Source: an uncultured Mollicutes bacterium (lineage in GTDB: Bacteria > Bacillota_I > Bacilli_A > ML615J-28 > CAG-313). Taken from it: a stretch of 64,000 nt of DNA. The notes under the pieces were generated by a model, which was given only the letters and a program-made list of their open reading frames with translations, was not told where the DNA came from and made no database searches. The stretch lies in NCBI GenBank assembly GCA_900538885.1, contig UQAI01000002.1, positions 22,425-86,424 on the forward strand, written 5' to 3'. The position numbers and the translations under genes were made by a program. Positions 52,687-63,767 of this stretch are shown here, in pieces (the first letter of the stretch is position 1; each line of letters opens with the position of its first letter).

Positions 52687-55600
52687 TTGAGTAAATACAA
52701 AGAAATACAAATTGGTATTGCATCACCTGAAGATATTGTATCATGGGCAAATCCTGTGTTACAAGGTAAAAAATTTACATACAATCCTTTAAGAAAAGAT
52801 AAAGTTACATATATAGATGATAATGGTGAAGAAGTTGAATATACTTTAAAAGGCGAAGTAAAGAAACATGAAACTATTAATTATCGTACTTTAAAACCTG
52901 AAAGAGATGGTTTATTCTGTGAAGTTATTTTCGGCCCTACTAAGGATTATCAATGTGCTTGTGGACGTTCTAAAAAGAATTTAGGCGAACATAAGGTATG
53001 TGAAAAGTGCGGTGTTGAATTAACCGAAAGTAAAGTAAGACGTGAAAGAATGGGCTACATTGCTCTTGCTGCACCAGTTGTTCATACATGGTATTTAAGA
53101 AATACTCCAAGTAAAATAGCAATCTTACTTGATATGAAAACAAAAGATGTGGAAGACATAGTTTATCTTGCATCATACATTATTACAGAAGTAATGGATG
53201 ATGAATATGAAGAATTATTTGTTGGACGTATCTTAAGTGAACAAGAACACAGCGTATTCAAACGCCGTTATCCATTTAAATATAAAGCTAAAACGGGGGC
53301 TGAAGCTATCAAGTATTTATTAAAACAACTTGATTTAGGCGAAATTATTACCGAAATTCGTCAAGAATTACATAATGCTCCAAAACAAAGAAAAGAAAAA
53401 TTAATTAAGAGACTAGAAATAGTTGAAGCATTCTATAAATCAGATAATAAACCTGAATGGATGGTAATGGATGTTGTTCCAGTAATTCCACCCGATTTAC
53501 GTCCAATGGTTCAACTAGATGGTGGCCGTTTTGCTACTACAGACTTAAATGATTTATATCGTCGTATTATTAATCGTAATAATCGTTTAAGAAAACAATT
53601 TGAACAAAATGCCCCAGACTTAATTACTAAGAATGAAAAACGTATGTTACAAGAAGCAGTAGATGCTTTAATTGATAACTCAAAGCGTAATAAACGTATG
53701 GTTGTTGACAAAAATAGACCACTTAAATCACTATCTGATATTTTAAGAGGTAAACAAGGTCGTTTCCGTCAAAACCTACTAGGTAAACGTGTTGACTATT
53801 CAGGTCGTTCAGTTATTGTTATTGGACCAGATCTAAAGATGTACCAATGTGGTATTCCAAGAGAAATGGCTTTAATCTTATTTAAACCATTTATCATTAG
53901 TTATTTGAGAAAGAAAGACCAATTAGCTAATGCTGAAATAGTTCCTGGAGTAATGCAACCAATAAGCAATAAAGACCGTGCAGGTATTCAAAAGGCTAAA
54001 AAGTTAATTGAACAAGGTGCGCCAGAAGCAATGGAAGCGCTAGAAAAGATAATTGTTGAACACCCAGTTTTATTAAACCGTGCTCCAACTCTACATAGAC
54101 TATCTATTCAAGCATTCGAACCTAAACTAGTTGAAGGCAAAGCAATTAGACTACATCCACTAGTAACAACTGCCTTTAATGCGGACTTCGATGGTGACCA
54201 AATGCCAGTGCATGTACCACTATCTGAAGAAGCTCAAGCTGAAGCTCGTTTATTAATGCTTGCATCTAAAAATATTTTAGCTCCTAAAGATGGTAAGCCA
54301 ATTGTTACACCATCACAAGATATGATTCTTGGTAACTACTATTTAACAATTGAAAGCCATCAAAATGAACATGAATACAAAACATATGAAGAAGTAATAG
54401 AAGCGTATAAAAAACAAATTATTACTTTTGGAACAAACATTATTCTAAATGATGATAAAATTTATCGTAATATAAAAGAATTACAAGATGATGTTGAAAG
54501 CGGCAATGCTCCAAGCGTTGGTAAATTCTATATTCCTGCACGTGAAGGCAAAGCTTATCGTAATGCATCAGAAGTAGAAATAGCTTATGAACGTGGCGAT
54601 ATTGACTTTCATACAAGATTTGTAATTCCTGCTAGTGCAGTTGGTCGTCCATTTGTACATATTAGCAATAAGATTGATCCAGAAAGTGATGAATATAAAG
54701 CATTAGTTAAGAAAAATGAAGAGTTAACAAATAAATATTTGGTAACTACATACGGTAAACTAATCGTTAACCAAATCTTCCCTGATGGCTTCTCATATGT
54801 AAATGAACCAACAGTTAAAAACCTTGCGGTTGGAACTCCTGAAAAATATTTCTTGGATCATGGTACTAACTATAAAGAATTCATTAAGAATGCTCCATTA
54901 GTAGAACCATTTAAGAAAAAATTCTTAAGCCAAATCATAAGTGAAGTATTTAAACAAGCAAAACTTGCTGAAACATCTAAGACTCTTGATAAGATGAAAG
55001 ATATTGGTTTCTATTACTCAACTATGGCTGGTATTACTGTTTCTGCTTTCGATGTTGTTAGAATTGATAAGAAAGAAGAAATCATTGAAGAAACTGAAAA
55101 GAAAGTTCAAAAATATAAACAAATGTATCGTCGTGGTACAATGAAAGATTCAGAACGTCACCGTAATATTGTACGTGAATGGTTAGGTGCAACTTCCAAA
55201 ATTGAAAAAGCCATTAAAGTTATCATGGATGAAAATGCTAAGACAAATCATATTTTCATGATGGCCGACTCTGGTGCTCGTGGTAGCTCATCTAACTTCA
55301 CACAACTTGCTGGTATGCGTGGACTAATGGCTAAGCCTAATGGTGACCAAATGGAAATTCCAGTTAAGGCTTGCTTTATTGAAGGTATGTCAATGTCAGA
55401 GTTCTTCATTTCTACACATGGTGCGAGAAAAGGTTCAACTGACACAGCCTTAAAGACAGCTGAATCAGGTTATTTAACTCGTCGTCTTGTAGACGTTTCT
55501 CAAGATGTAACAGTTAAAGAAGTTGATTGTGGAACTGATAAAGGTATGGTTGTGACTACTCTATATAAGAATGATTCTGTTCAAGATAAAGATAACGTAG

Positions 55601-56745
55601 ATAATGTCTTAGTATCATTGAAAGACCGTATCGTTGGTCGTTTCGCTGCAAAACCTGTATATGGTAGAAATAGTGAAGGAAGAAAGGCATTACTTGTTGA
55701 CAAAGGTGAATTTATTACGGAAGAAATCGCTGACCGTATTGTAGCAAGCAAGATTGAAGCTGTTGAAGTAAGAACTCTACTTACATGTGACTGTGAAAAT
55801 GGCGTTTGTGTAAAATGCTATGGATCTGACCTATCAACCACAAACATTGTTGAAAACGGCGAAGTTGTTGGTATCGTTGCGGCTCAATCAATTGGTGAAC
55901 CGGGTACTCAGTTAACAATGCGTACTTTCCACTCAGGTGGTGTTGCTGGTGCTGCTGATGATATCACTCAAGGTCTTCCACGTATTCAAGAATTGTTTGA
56001 AGCACGTGAACCAAAAGGTAAAGGCATTATTTCTGAAATTAAAGGTACAGTTGAAAGTATTACTCAAAAGAATGATAACCGTTTTGAAATTGTTATCAAG
56101 AGCCCAATTGAAGGTAATGACAAGACTTATTTAACTGACAGTGGTAAAAAACCAGTTGTTAAAGTTGGTCAAGAAGTTCATCCTGGTGACCTTGTTTCAG
56201 AAGGTTTAATTCATCCAAAAGAATTATTACGTGTTGGTAGTGTTGATCAAGTTGAAAAATATATTTTGAAAGAAGTTCAAAAAGTATATCGTTCACAAGG
56301 TGTTGATATTTCTGATAAACACGTTGAAATAATCATTAAGCAAATGTTACAAAAAGTTGTAGTAATTGATGAGGGAGGCACAGAATTATTACCTGGTACA
56401 TTTATTTCTAAACCTGAATTATTGAAGGTAATTAGAGATTGTCTTGAAAAAGGCATTCGTGTACCATCTGTAAAACCTGTAATTTTAGGTATTACACGTG
56501 CATCACTTAAAGCTGATTCATTCTTGTCAGCCGCATCATTCCAAGAAACAACAAGAGTATTAACTGAAGCCGCAATCCGTGGTAAAATTGATAAACTTGA
56601 AGGATTAAAAGAAAATATCATTATCGGTGGTTTAATCCCTGCTGGTACTGGTTTAGTTGAAGAAAAAGATATTCATCTAATTCCAACTGATCCAGAAGAT
56701 GAATTTGAAGTTCCTGCAAGTTCTGATCATATTGTTATTAAGTAA
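52687..56745 (+). CDS. rpoC: DNA-directed RNA polymerase subunit beta'
   Basis: A 1352-residue beta' subunit. The N-terminal zinc site is [20 protein letters not shown], and the catalytic loop NADFDGDQM binds the Mg ions. The bridge and trigger helix regions and the second zinc site ([13 protein letters not shown]) are present. It starts at TTG behind AAGAGGTGA, like rpoB. The operon ends at a strong terminator. Confidence 0.98.
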   Translation: MSKYKEIQIGIASPEDIVSWANPVLQGKKFTYNPLRKDKVTYIDDNGEEVEYTLKGEVKKHETINYRTLKPERDGLFCEVIFGPTKDYQCACGRSKKNLGEHKVCEKCGVELTESKVRRERMGYIALAAPVVHTWYLRNTPSKIAILLDMKTKDVEDIVYLASYIITEVMDDEYEELFVGRILSEQEHSVFKRRYPFKYKAKTGAEAIKYLLKQLDLGEIITEIRQELHNAPKQRKEKLIKRLEIVEAFYKSDNKPEWMVMDVVPVIPPDLRPMVQLDGGRFATTDLNDLYRRIINRNNRLRKQFEQNAPDLITKNEKRMLQEAVDALIDNSKRNKRMVVDKNRPLKSLSDILRGKQGRFRQNLLGKRVDYSGRSVIVIGPDLKMYQCGIPREMALILFKPFIISYLRKKDQLANAEIVPGVMQPISNKDRAGIQKAKKLIEQGAPEAMEALEKIIVEHPVLLNRAPTLHRLSIQAFEPKLVEGKAIRLHPLVTTAFNADFDGDQMPVHVPLSEEAQAEARLLMLASKNILAPKDGKPIVTPSQDMILGNYYLTIESHQNEHEYKTYEEVIEAYKKQIITFGTNIILNDDKIYRNIKELQDDVESGNAPSVGKFYIPAREGKAYRNASEVEIAYERGDIDFHTRFVIPASAVGRPFVHISNKIDPESDEYKALVKKNEELTNKYLVTTYGKLIVNQIFPDGFSYVNEPTVKNLAVGTPEKYFLDHGTNYKEFIKNAPLVEPFKKKFLSQIISEVFKQAKLAETSKTLDKMKDIGFYYSTMAGITVSAFDVVRIDKKEEIIEETEKKVQKYKQMYRRGTMKDSERHRNIVREWLGATSKIEKAIKVIMDENAKTNHIFMMADSGARGSSSNFTQLAGMRGLMAKPNGDQMEIPVKACFIEGMSMSEFFISTHGARKGSTDTALKTAESGYLTRRLVDVSQDVTVKEVDCGTDKGMVVTTLYKNDSVQDKDNVDNVLVSLKDRIVGRFAAKPVYGRNSEGRKALLVDKGEFITEEIADRIVASKIEAVEVRTLLTCDCENGVCVKCYGSDLSTTNIVENGEVVGIVAAQSIGEPGTQLTMRTFHSGGVAGAADDITQGLPRIQELFEAREPKGKGIISEIKGTVESITQKNDNRFEIVIKSPIEGNDKTYLTDSGKKPVVKVGQEVHPGDLVSEGLIHPKELLRVGSVDQVEKYILKEVQKVYRSQGVDISDKHVEIIIKQMLQKVVVIDEGGTELLPGTFISKPELLKVIRDCLEKGIRVPSVKPVILGITRASLKADSFLSAASFQETTRVLTEAAIRGKIDKLEGLKENIIIGGLIPAGTGLVEEKDIHLIPTDPEDEFEVPASSDHIVIK

Positions 56746-56754
56746 CTAGGCTTT

Positions 56755-56788
56755 AAAGACCATATTTGATATATGGTCTTTTTTTATG
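56755..56788 (+). terminator. Intrinsic terminator after rpoC
   Basis: AAAGACCATAT (56755-56765) pairs with ATATGGTCTTT (56771-56781), 11 bp, followed by TTTT. Confidence 0.9.
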
Positions 56789-56805
56789 CGCTTTTTTAAA
56801 AAATG

Positions 56806-56814
56806 TGTTATAAT
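56806..56814 (+). promoter_or_regulatory. Extended -10 promoter of the priA operon
   Basis: TGT directly precedes TATAAT (56809-56814), 25 bp ahead of the ATG. No good -35. Confidence 0.55.
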
Positions 56815-56838
56815 TTATGATAAAAGGAGGAGTGCCGA

Positions 56839-59151
56839 ATGATTTCACGTGTAGTTGTTAATAACCCAAGTAGTAATGTTGATATTAAATATGATTATGA
56901 AGTTCCAGCTAGCTTAGTTGATATCATAAAAATTGGAACTAGAGTTAAAGTTCCTTTTGGAAACGGCAACCGAGCACTTATGGGTTATGTTGTTGAATTA
57001 AGTGATGAAACAACATATGATAAGAGATTAAAACAAATTATTGATGTTGTAGATTTAGAACCAATAATTACCAAAACACAATTAGATCTTGCTGAATATA
57101 TTAAAAAAGATACAGTTTGTCCTTTAATTCGTGCTATTAATTTAATGGTGCCAGACATTTTATTACTTAAACCGACAAAATACATCAAGGTAAATGATTA
57201 TCAAAACCTAGATGCAAATCTTGCTGAAGCATTTAAAGGAAAAAACATAATAACATATACGAGTGTCCTTGCACCATATACTAGTAAAATAAAAAAAGCA
57301 ATTGATAATCACCTTTTAGAAATATCATATGATGCGGTTGGCTTAAATGCTGTTAAACAAGTTACAAAATATGTACTAGATATGAATAAATACTATATGT
57401 ATATTGATAACTTTAGATCAGACATCCAACCTCTCATTCGGATGTTAGAAGGCTTAGAACCACTAACAAAAATCGAAATTAGTGATCGCATTGATTTATC
57501 AATATATACAATTCAAAAAATGATTAAACTTGAATTACTTGTTCCAGTAAAACAAAGAGTGTCAAGAATTAAAATAAAAGAAATACCAGTGACAGACCGC
57601 TTTATTAAAGCAAATTCATTGTATGATAATACAGTAACAAAATTAACTAGTGATCATACAAAGCCTTCATTATGGTGCCCTTCTTCTATAATCGAGACGG
57701 AAATGGTAATTGAACGAATAATTAGAAATAATGTTGAAAAAAATCAAAATACTTTAATTATTTGCCCTGATATATTAAGTAGTTACCGAATGGCTAGTGT
57801 TGTCAGAAAAAAAACAAATCTTTCAGTTGCAATTCTTAACTCAAATCTTAGTAAGGGTGAATACTATGATACTGCCACGGAAATAAAAAATAATAATTAT
57901 CGAGTTGTTGTTACAACGACAAAAGGAGCTTTTGTTGACTATCCCAATCTTAAGACGGTAATTTTATTAGATTCTGAAAATGATAATTATTATAATGATC
58001 AAAGTCCTCGGTATAATCTAAAGAAGATAATGATGAAATATCAAGAATTAATTAATTGCGAATTAATTTTCCACTCATATTCCCCACTTCTTGAAGATTA
58101 TATTTTAGGAGTAAAAGGTTACTTAAATATTGTTGATAATAAAATAGAAAATACTATTAATAGTGAAGTAGTTAATTTAAAGTTAGAGTTATTAAAAGGC
58201 AATAATTCGATGATTTCTTTACGACTCTTAAAAGAAATGAAACTTACAAAAGCAAAAAACAAACAAACTTTAATTATTACCAATCGCAAATATTTCAGTA
58301 ATTTTGTTATGTGCCGAAGTTGTGGAGAAATACTTAAATGTCCACGTTGCGATTTACCACTTCGCTATAGTAAAAATTCTAATCAACTTATGTGCCCAAC
58401 TTGCTCATATCGTACCTCAAAGCCTGATAAATGCCCAACATGTAGTGGAGAAACATTTAGAATGGAAGGGTCAGGTATGGAACAGTTAGTAAGTGATATT
58501 AATGAATTACTACCTAATTTTAAAACTATAACAATTGATAACCCAAATTACGATGAATTTATTGATAAAATGGGCGAAGTAGAAGATAATAAGGTAGATG
58601 TAATTATCGCAACCGATGTATATTCTAGAAGTATTGTCGATAAAAACATTGGATTAGTTGTAATAATTAATCTAGATGAAGTGGCAGGTACAGCATCGTA
58701 TCTTGCGAGTGAAAGAGCATATACAATGCTTATTCATGCTTCACAAAAAGTATTAAATAGTGATACAAAACTATTAATACAAACTTATAATCCTGACAAT
58801 TTTGTAATAACTTCATTTATTACCGGCAAATATCAAGATTATTTAAAAAAAGAAATTAATAATCGAAAGGAATTAAGGAATCCTCCTTTCTATTATGTAA
58901 ATAGAATTTTAGTTAAAGCTAAATATGAAGAAATGTTTAAAGAGGCAAACATAATTAAAAAACTTCTTCAAGAAATGCTAGGGTATAAAGTTTATATTAT
59001 TGGCCCTACTTATAATCATCTTCATCAAGCAGCCCAATTAATAATTAAACATCAATTAAATAATATAGAAGATGTCTATAATAAAATTTACGATAAATAT
59101 CAAAATTCAACAATAGTGGTGATAATTGATAGATATCCAAGATACATGTAG
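56839..59151 (+). CDS. priA: PriA-like primosomal protein with degenerate ATPase motifs
   Basis: A 770-residue PriA homologue. The N-terminal DNA-binding domain is normal (DYEVPASLVDIIKIGTRVKV, GYVVEL). The zinc module keeps eight cysteines (CRSCG, CPRCDLPL, CPTCSYR, CPTCSGE), and the C-terminal domain (NPPFYYVNRILVKA) is present. The helicase motifs are lost. The place of Walker A (GVTGSGKT in PriA) reads CPSSIIETE (residues 280-288). The DEEH box is DSEN (378-381). The GTQM motif is replaced by ATDVYSR near residue 590. It therefore probably loads the replisome at forks as a structural factor without unwinding. It precedes fmt, as in most Firmicutes. AAAGGAGG precedes the ATG. Confidence 0.88.
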   Translation: MISRVVVNNPSSNVDIKYDYEVPASLVDIIKIGTRVKVPFGNGNRALMGYVVELSDETTYDKRLKQIIDVVDLEPIITKTQLDLAEYIKKDTVCPLIRAINLMVPDILLLKPTKYIKVNDYQNLDANLAEAFKGKNIITYTSVLAPYTSKIKKAIDNHLLEISYDAVGLNAVKQVTKYVLDMNKYYMYIDNFRSDIQPLIRMLEGLEPLTKIEISDRIDLSIYTIQKMIKLELLVPVKQRVSRIKIKEIPVTDRFIKANSLYDNTVTKLTSDHTKPSLWCPSSIIETEMVIERIIRNNVEKNQNTLIICPDILSSYRMASVVRKKTNLSVAILNSNLSKGEYYDTATEIKNNNYRVVVTTTKGAFVDYPNLKTVILLDSENDNYYNDQSPRYNLKKIMMKYQELINCELIFHSYSPLLEDYILGVKGYLNIVDNKIENTINSEVVNLKLELLKGNNSMISLRLLKEMKLTKAKNKQTLIITNRKYFSNFVMCRSCGEILKCPRCDLPLRYSKNSNQLMCPTCSYRTSKPDKCPTCSGETFRMEGSGMEQLVSDINELLPNFKTITIDNPNYDEFIDKMGEVEDNKVDVIIATDVYSRSIVDKNIGLVVIINLDEVAGTASYLASERAYTMLIHASQKVLNSDTKLLIQTYNPDNFVITSFITGKYQDYLKKEINNRKELRNPPFYYVNRILVKAKYEEMFKEANIIKKLLQEMLGYKVYIIGPTYNHLHQAAQLIIKHQLNNIEDVYNKIYDKYQNSTIVVIIDRYPRYM

Positions 59152-59162
59152 GAGGTAAAGAA

Positions 59163-60080
59163 ATGTTAAAAATAGTTTTTATGGGAACTCCTTTATTTAG
59201 TGTTCCAATTTTAGAAGCCTTAATTAATGAATATGAGGTAATTGGTGTAGTGACACAACCAGATAAAAAAGTAGGAAGAAAACAAGAACTTATGGCATCT
59301 CCAGTTAAAGAGTGTGCATTAAAACATAATATTCCAGTGTTTCAACCTATAAAAATAAGAACAGACTATGAAGATATAGCTGCGTTAAAACCGGATCTAA
59401 TTGTTACAGCCGCATATGGCCAAATAGTTGGGATGAAACTACTAAATACTCCAAAGTATCGCTCAATTAATGTTCATGCTTCACTTCTTCCTAAATATCG
59501 TGGTGGAGCGCCAATTCATGAAGCGATTAAACAAGGTGAATCAGAAACTGGCGTTACAATCATGTATATGGAAAAAGGTATGGATTCGGGTGATATATTA
59601 GCTCAAAAGAAAATTCCAATCACTGATGAGGATAATTCAGGAACCATGTTTGAAAAATTATCATTACTTGGTCGTGATTTACTATTAGAAGTAATACCTA
59701 AACTTGTTAATGGTGAGATTGAGCCAATTAAACAAGATGAAACTAAAGTTACTTTTGCTTATAATGTGACCAAAGAAGAGGAAAAACTAGACTTTACAAA
59801 ATCCGCTAGAACGGTATTTAATCATATAAGAGCGTACAATCCATTTCCTACAGCCTATATGGAATTAGGTGGTGACATAGTGAAAGTATATGACTCAAAA
59901 ATTAATGATGAAACCCATAACAAAACTCCAGGTACTATTCTAAAAACGACAAAACACGGATTTTTAATGGCTTGTGGAAATGGTACAACTCTAGAAATTC
60001 TAGAAGTTCAACCAAGTGGTAAAAAAAGAATGAAAGCAAGCGATTATGCTAACGGAGCTATTAGAAAATATTTAAAGTAG
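59163..60080 (+). CDS. fmt: Methionyl-tRNA formyltransferase
   Basis: A 305-residue enzyme that formylates initiator Met-tRNA. It has VFMGTPLFSVPILEAL, the SLLPKYRGGAPI catalytic stretch with INVHAS before it (Asn and His active-site residues), and a C-terminal tRNA-binding OB domain. TAGGAGG precedes the ATG, 11 bp after priA. A def gene is not in the window. Confidence 0.96.
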   Translation: MLKIVFMGTPLFSVPILEALINEYEVIGVVTQPDKKVGRKQELMASPVKECALKHNIPVFQPIKIRTDYEDIAALKPDLIVTAAYGQIVGMKLLNTPKYRSINVHASLLPKYRGGAPIHEAIKQGESETGVTIMYMEKGMDSGDILAQKKIPITDEDNSGTMFEKLSLLGRDLLLEVIPKLVNGEIEPIKQDETKVTFAYNVTKEEEKLDFTKSARTVFNHIRAYNPFPTAYMELGGDIVKVYDSKINDETHNKTPGTILKTTKHGFLMACGNGTTLEILEVQPSGKKRMKASDYANGAIRKYLK

Positions 60081-60091
60081 GAGAAAGAAAG

Positions 60092-60631
60092 ATGAAACCA
60101 AAATTATATTATTCACGAGAAGAAATGCAAGAATTAAATACTCAAAAATTAAAAGAACGTGGTGTAACTGTTGAAGAAATTGCTTTAATAGCTTATCACC
60201 AACAAAGTAAATATAATAAAGGCGTTGATATGACAACTTGCATTGAAAGTGTAGAAAAAATACTATCATTAAGAGATATTTTTCATCTATTACAATTGGG
60301 GGCTGAAATTGATCGCTTAACTGAAGAAGGAGCTTTTGAAGGCCCTATTCAAGATATTATGAGTTACGACCTTGGCGTATTTGGTGTTGATGAAATATTT
60401 GGACTAGATATTGCAAGACTTTATGGAGCAATAGGTCAAACTAATTTTGGGGATATTGATGTAAATAAACCTGGAATAGTAGCAAAACTAAATGATGAAG
60501 GAAAAGGCGGGAAACCAAAATGTCATACTTTTCTTGATGATATTGTTGGAGCAATCGCTGCAGCCGCATCAACAAGAGTTGCCCAAATTATTTCTGAAAA
60601 TGAAGCAGAAGGAAAAAAAACTGATAAGTAA
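60092..60631 (+). CDS. Phosphatidylglycerophosphatase A family protein
   Basis: A 179-residue PgpA-fold protein of the YutG type found in Firmicutes. The N-terminal helices have RGVTVEEIALIAYHQQ. The core has SYDLGVFGVDEIFGLDIARLYG, GDIDVNKPGI and the metal/phosphate-binding FLDDIVGAIAAA. Unlike E. coli PgpA it has no membrane helices. The expected role is dephosphorylation of phosphatidylglycerol phosphate or a related lipid phosphate. AGGAG precedes the ATG, 11 bp after fmt. Confidence 0.85.
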   Translation: MKPKLYYSREEMQELNTQKLKERGVTVEEIALIAYHQQSKYNKGVDMTTCIESVEKILSLRDIFHLLQLGAEIDRLTEEGAFEGPIQDIMSYDLGVFGVDEIFGLDIARLYGAIGQTNFGDIDVNKPGIVAKLNDEGKGGKPKCHTFLDDIVGAIAAAASTRVAQIISENEAEGKKTDK

Positions 60632-60633
60632 TT

Positions 60634-61827
60634 ATGGAATCAATTAAAAAAATATATAAAATAGGATATGGACCTTCAAGCTCACATACAATGGGACCAG
60701 GTTACGCCGCAGAAAAGTTTTTGAAAAGAAACAATATGGCCGACTATTTTGAAGTAGAACTATTTGGTTCTCTTGCTTTAACTGGTAAGGGCCATATGAC
60801 AGATGTTACACTAAAAAAGATTTTAGGCTATACTCGTACTAAAATACTATTTAATAAGGAAATAACATACTCCTATCATACTAATGCAATGAAATTTAAA
60901 GCATATCTTAAGAATAAACAAATAGATGAATGGCTTATCTTTAGTGTTGGTGGCGGTGACTTAAAAGAAGAAAACGAAAAACGTGATGGAACTGTTGAAG
61001 ATTTATATCCACATTCTCATATGAATGATATATTAGAATATTGTGATAATGAAAAAATAACATTATTAGAATATATTGAAAGGTTTGAACCACGTGATAC
61101 AAAAGAATACCTTTATCAAGTGTTACAAACCATGAAAACCGCAATTGAACGTGGTATTACAACTACTGGAATATTGCCGGGTGGATTAAATGTGGTTAGG
61201 AAAGCCCCAACCTTCTATCAAAAATATTTGATAAGTCATAAAGCAAATGAACTTGTTTATGCATATGCGCTTGCGGTGAGCGAAGAGAATGCAAGTGGTG
61301 AAATTGTAGTAACCGCACCTACGTGTGGTTCATCAGGAATAATTCCTGCTGTGTTATTTTCTCAAAAAAATGAAAATAATATGGATGATGAAAAACTAGT
61401 TAATGCGCTAATGGTAGGTGGGTTAATCGCAAACATTGTTAAAACTAATGCTTCTATTTCTGGGGCAGAAGTTGGATGCCAAGGTGAAATTGGTGTTGCT
61501 TGTAGCATGGCAGCTGGAATGCTAGTATATTTATTTGGTGGAGATGCCCAAACTATTGAATATGGGGCTGAAATTGCCTTAGAACACCATTTAGGACTAA
61601 CATGTGATCCAGTTGATGGTTTAGTTCAAATTCCCTGTATTGAACGTAATGCGATGTCTGCTCTTGCGGCATACAATGCAGCAGAATATGCAATGCTTGC
61701 TGGTAGTAAACATACAGTAACCCTTGATAGTGCCATAGAAGTAATGCGTGACACTGGAATTGACTTAAAAGAAAAATATAAAGAAACTGCGCTAGGCGGT
61801 CTTGCCTTACGTGGTAAAAGTAGGTAA
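60634..61827 (+). CDS. sdaA: Iron-sulfur L-serine dehydratase, single chain
   Basis: A 397-residue L-serine ammonia-lyase converting serine to pyruvate and ammonia. The beta-domain signature is GYGPSSSHTMGPG. The alpha domain has APTCGSSGIIPAV, GCQGEIGVACSMAA, and GLTCDPVDGLVQIPCIERN. The three cysteines of PTCG, LTCD and IPCI are the expected 4Fe-4S ligands. Bacilli usually split this enzyme into SdaAA and SdaAB; here both domains are in one chain. It starts 2 bp after the PgpA gene without a ribosome binding site, so it relies on coupling. Confidence 0.92.
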   Translation: MESIKKIYKIGYGPSSSHTMGPGYAAEKFLKRNNMADYFEVELFGSLALTGKGHMTDVTLKKILGYTRTKILFNKEITYSYHTNAMKFKAYLKNKQIDEWLIFSVGGGDLKEENEKRDGTVEDLYPHSHMNDILEYCDNEKITLLEYIERFEPRDTKEYLYQVLQTMKTAIERGITTTGILPGGLNVVRKAPTFYQKYLISHKANELVYAYALAVSEENASGEIVVTAPTCGSSGIIPAVLFSQKNENNMDDEKLVNALMVGGLIANIVKTNASISGAEVGCQGEIGVACSMAAGMLVYLFGGDAQTIEYGAEIALEHHLGLTCDPVDGLVQIPCIERNAMSALAAYNAAEYAMLAGSKHTVTLDSAIEVMRDTGIDLKEKYKETALGGLALRGKSR

Positions 61828-61829
61828 AT

Positions 61830-63257
61830 ATGGAAAAAAATACATTAGAGAAAAAAGAAATTAAACCGATAAAATTAGGAACAAAAATGGTTATGAAATT
61901 TATTGACCTTACCCACGAAGGCCTTGGAGTTGCGAAAATAACAGGTGATAGTGAAGATGGAATTCATTATGAAAATTTTCCAATTTTTGTAATGGGTGCA
62001 CTTCCCTTCGAACAAGGAATTGTTGAAATCAATCGTTTAACTAAGTCGTATGGTTATGGAACGGCTATTAAAATGTTCCCTGATACCTTTACTAAGGAAC
62101 GTATTACCCCTTGTTGTGATAATTACCCACAATGTGGTGGCTGTAATATTATGCATATGTCATATGATGCACAACTAAGATTTAAACGTAATATGGTTAA
62201 AGAAACGCTTGAACGCATAGGAACTATTCAAAATGTTTTTGTGGAAGAAGTAATCCCTACAAACCCTCTAAATTATCGAAATAAAGTTCAAGTGCCTTTT
62301 GGAGTTGATTTTGAAACAGGAAAAACAATAGCAGGTTTTTATAAACGTGATACCCATCGTATCATTCCACTTAGTAAGTGCTATATTCAAAGTGATATTT
62401 CAACTAGTCTAACTATTTTTGTGAAAAACCTATGCAATGAATATAAAATTAAAGGTTATGATGAAAAATATCACAAAGGTGATATCAGACATATTCTTAT
62501 TAAAACAAACGCATTAGGCGAAATAATGTTAGTAATTGTTGCTCTACATCAGGATATTAATAATTTAAAACAAGTTGTTGATAAAATTGTAAAAAGATAT
62601 CCAACAATAAAGTCAGTAATTTTAAATATTAATACCACACGTGGCAATACTACATTAGGTGAAAAAAATATAATTCTTTATGGTGACCCATATTTGACAG
62701 ATACTTTGTGTGATAAAACCTTTAGAATTGGAGCAACTTCATTTTATCAAGTAAATCACGACCAAACGGAAGTCCTTTATACGAAGGCATTAGAACTTGC
62801 TCACATAAATGAAAATGATGTTTTGATTGATGCATACTGTGGAATTGGAACTATTGGAATAATTGCCTCAGATAAAGTAAAAATGGTTTATGGTGTAGAA
62901 GTAGTGCCAGAAGCAATTGAAAATGCTAAGCAAAATATGAAACTTAATAAAGTAAAAAATGCTGTATACGTATGCAATAAGGCGGAAGATCAAATTGTAG
63001 AATGGATGAATTCAAGTGTACCTGCAACTATTATTGTAGTTGATCCACCTCGTAAAGGCTGTGATGAAAAATTATTAGAAACAATTGTAAAAATGAGTAT
63101 TCCAAGAGTATTATATATTTCATGCAATCCAGCAACTCTTGCAAGAGACTTAAAGTATTTAGTAGAACATTCATATGTTGTTAAAAATGTTCAACCGGTT
63201 GATATGTTCCCTCAAAGTTCTCATGTAGAAACAATTGTGTATTTGGAGAAAAAATGA
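61830..63257 (+). CDS. rlmD: 23S rRNA (uracil-5-)-methyltransferase, RlmD/RumA family
   Basis: A 475-residue TrmA/RumA-type enzyme. An N-terminal TRAM domain (about 12-80) is followed by an iron-sulfur site with closely spaced cysteines (CCDNYPQCGGCNIMHM). The Rossmann SAM domain has DAYCGIGTIGI, and the catalytic motifs VDPPRKGCDE and SCNPATLARDL follow; the last contains the nucleophilic Cys. It could act on U1939 or U747-type positions. It starts 2 bp after sdaA and overlaps the next gene by 4 bp. Confidence 0.93.
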   Translation: MEKNTLEKKEIKPIKLGTKMVMKFIDLTHEGLGVAKITGDSEDGIHYENFPIFVMGALPFEQGIVEINRLTKSYGYGTAIKMFPDTFTKERITPCCDNYPQCGGCNIMHMSYDAQLRFKRNMVKETLERIGTIQNVFVEEVIPTNPLNYRNKVQVPFGVDFETGKTIAGFYKRDTHRIIPLSKCYIQSDISTSLTIFVKNLCNEYKIKGYDEKYHKGDIRHILIKTNALGEIMLVIVALHQDINNLKQVVDKIVKRYPTIKSVILNINTTRGNTTLGEKNIILYGDPYLTDTLCDKTFRIGATSFYQVNHDQTEVLYTKALELAHINENDVLIDAYCGIGTIGIIASDKVKMVYGVEVVPEAIENAKQNMKLNKVKNAVYVCNKAEDQIVEWMNSSVPATIIVVDPPRKGCDEKLLETIVKMSIPRVLYISCNPATLARDLKYLVEHSYVVKNVQPVDMFPQSSHVETIVYLEKK

Positions 63258-63745
63258 TTACATATAAGAAAATTGATATTAAAGAACTAAAAGAACTGTA
63301 TGACTATGCAACGCCGATTTGGAAAGAATGCTATAAAGAAATGATTCCATCTGAGCAAATAGAATTATTATGCCATAAATATTTTGATTATGAAAATATT
63401 GAAAAATATCAAAAAGATGGTATGATTTATGTATATATCTATTATAATAAGGAAAGAGCGGGATTCATTGCATATCAAGTAAATGATGATCATGTATATT
63501 TAGATAAACTATATTTGCAAAAAGAATATCGCGGTATGCATATTTCAAGTAATGCTTTTGATAATTTAATGTCATTATATAATAAGGATATTGTACTTAA
63601 TGTTAACCAACATAACGAAAGAGGCTTGAGAGCATATCTTGGAAAGGACTTTAAAATTGTTGAAACAGTCACTTATGACTTAGGAAACGGTTTATATAAT
63701 AATGACTATATAATGCGAAAAACAAATAATTTTGTAAAAAAATAA
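63254..63745 (+). CDS. GNAT family N-acetyltransferase
   Basis: A 163-residue acetyltransferase-fold protein. The beta4/alpha3 region is DHVYLDKLYLQKEYRGMHIS (an R/Q-x-x-G-x-G/A-like loop reduced to RGMHIS), followed by NVNQHNERGLRAYLGKDFKIV, the typical motif B. Substrate unknown. Its ATG overlaps the rlmD TGA (ATGA), and it is the last gene of the operon. No clear terminator follows before the rRNA promoters. Confidence 0.82.
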   Translation: MITYKKIDIKELKELYDYATPIWKECYKEMIPSEQIELLCHKYFDYENIEKYQKDGMIYVYIYYNKERAGFIAYQVNDDHVYLDKLYLQKEYRGMHISSNAFDNLMSLYNKDIVLNVNQHNERGLRAYLGKDFKIVETVTYDLGNGLYNNDYIMRKTNNFVKK

Positions 63746-63767
63746 AAAAAGTTCAAAAAATGTGAGC

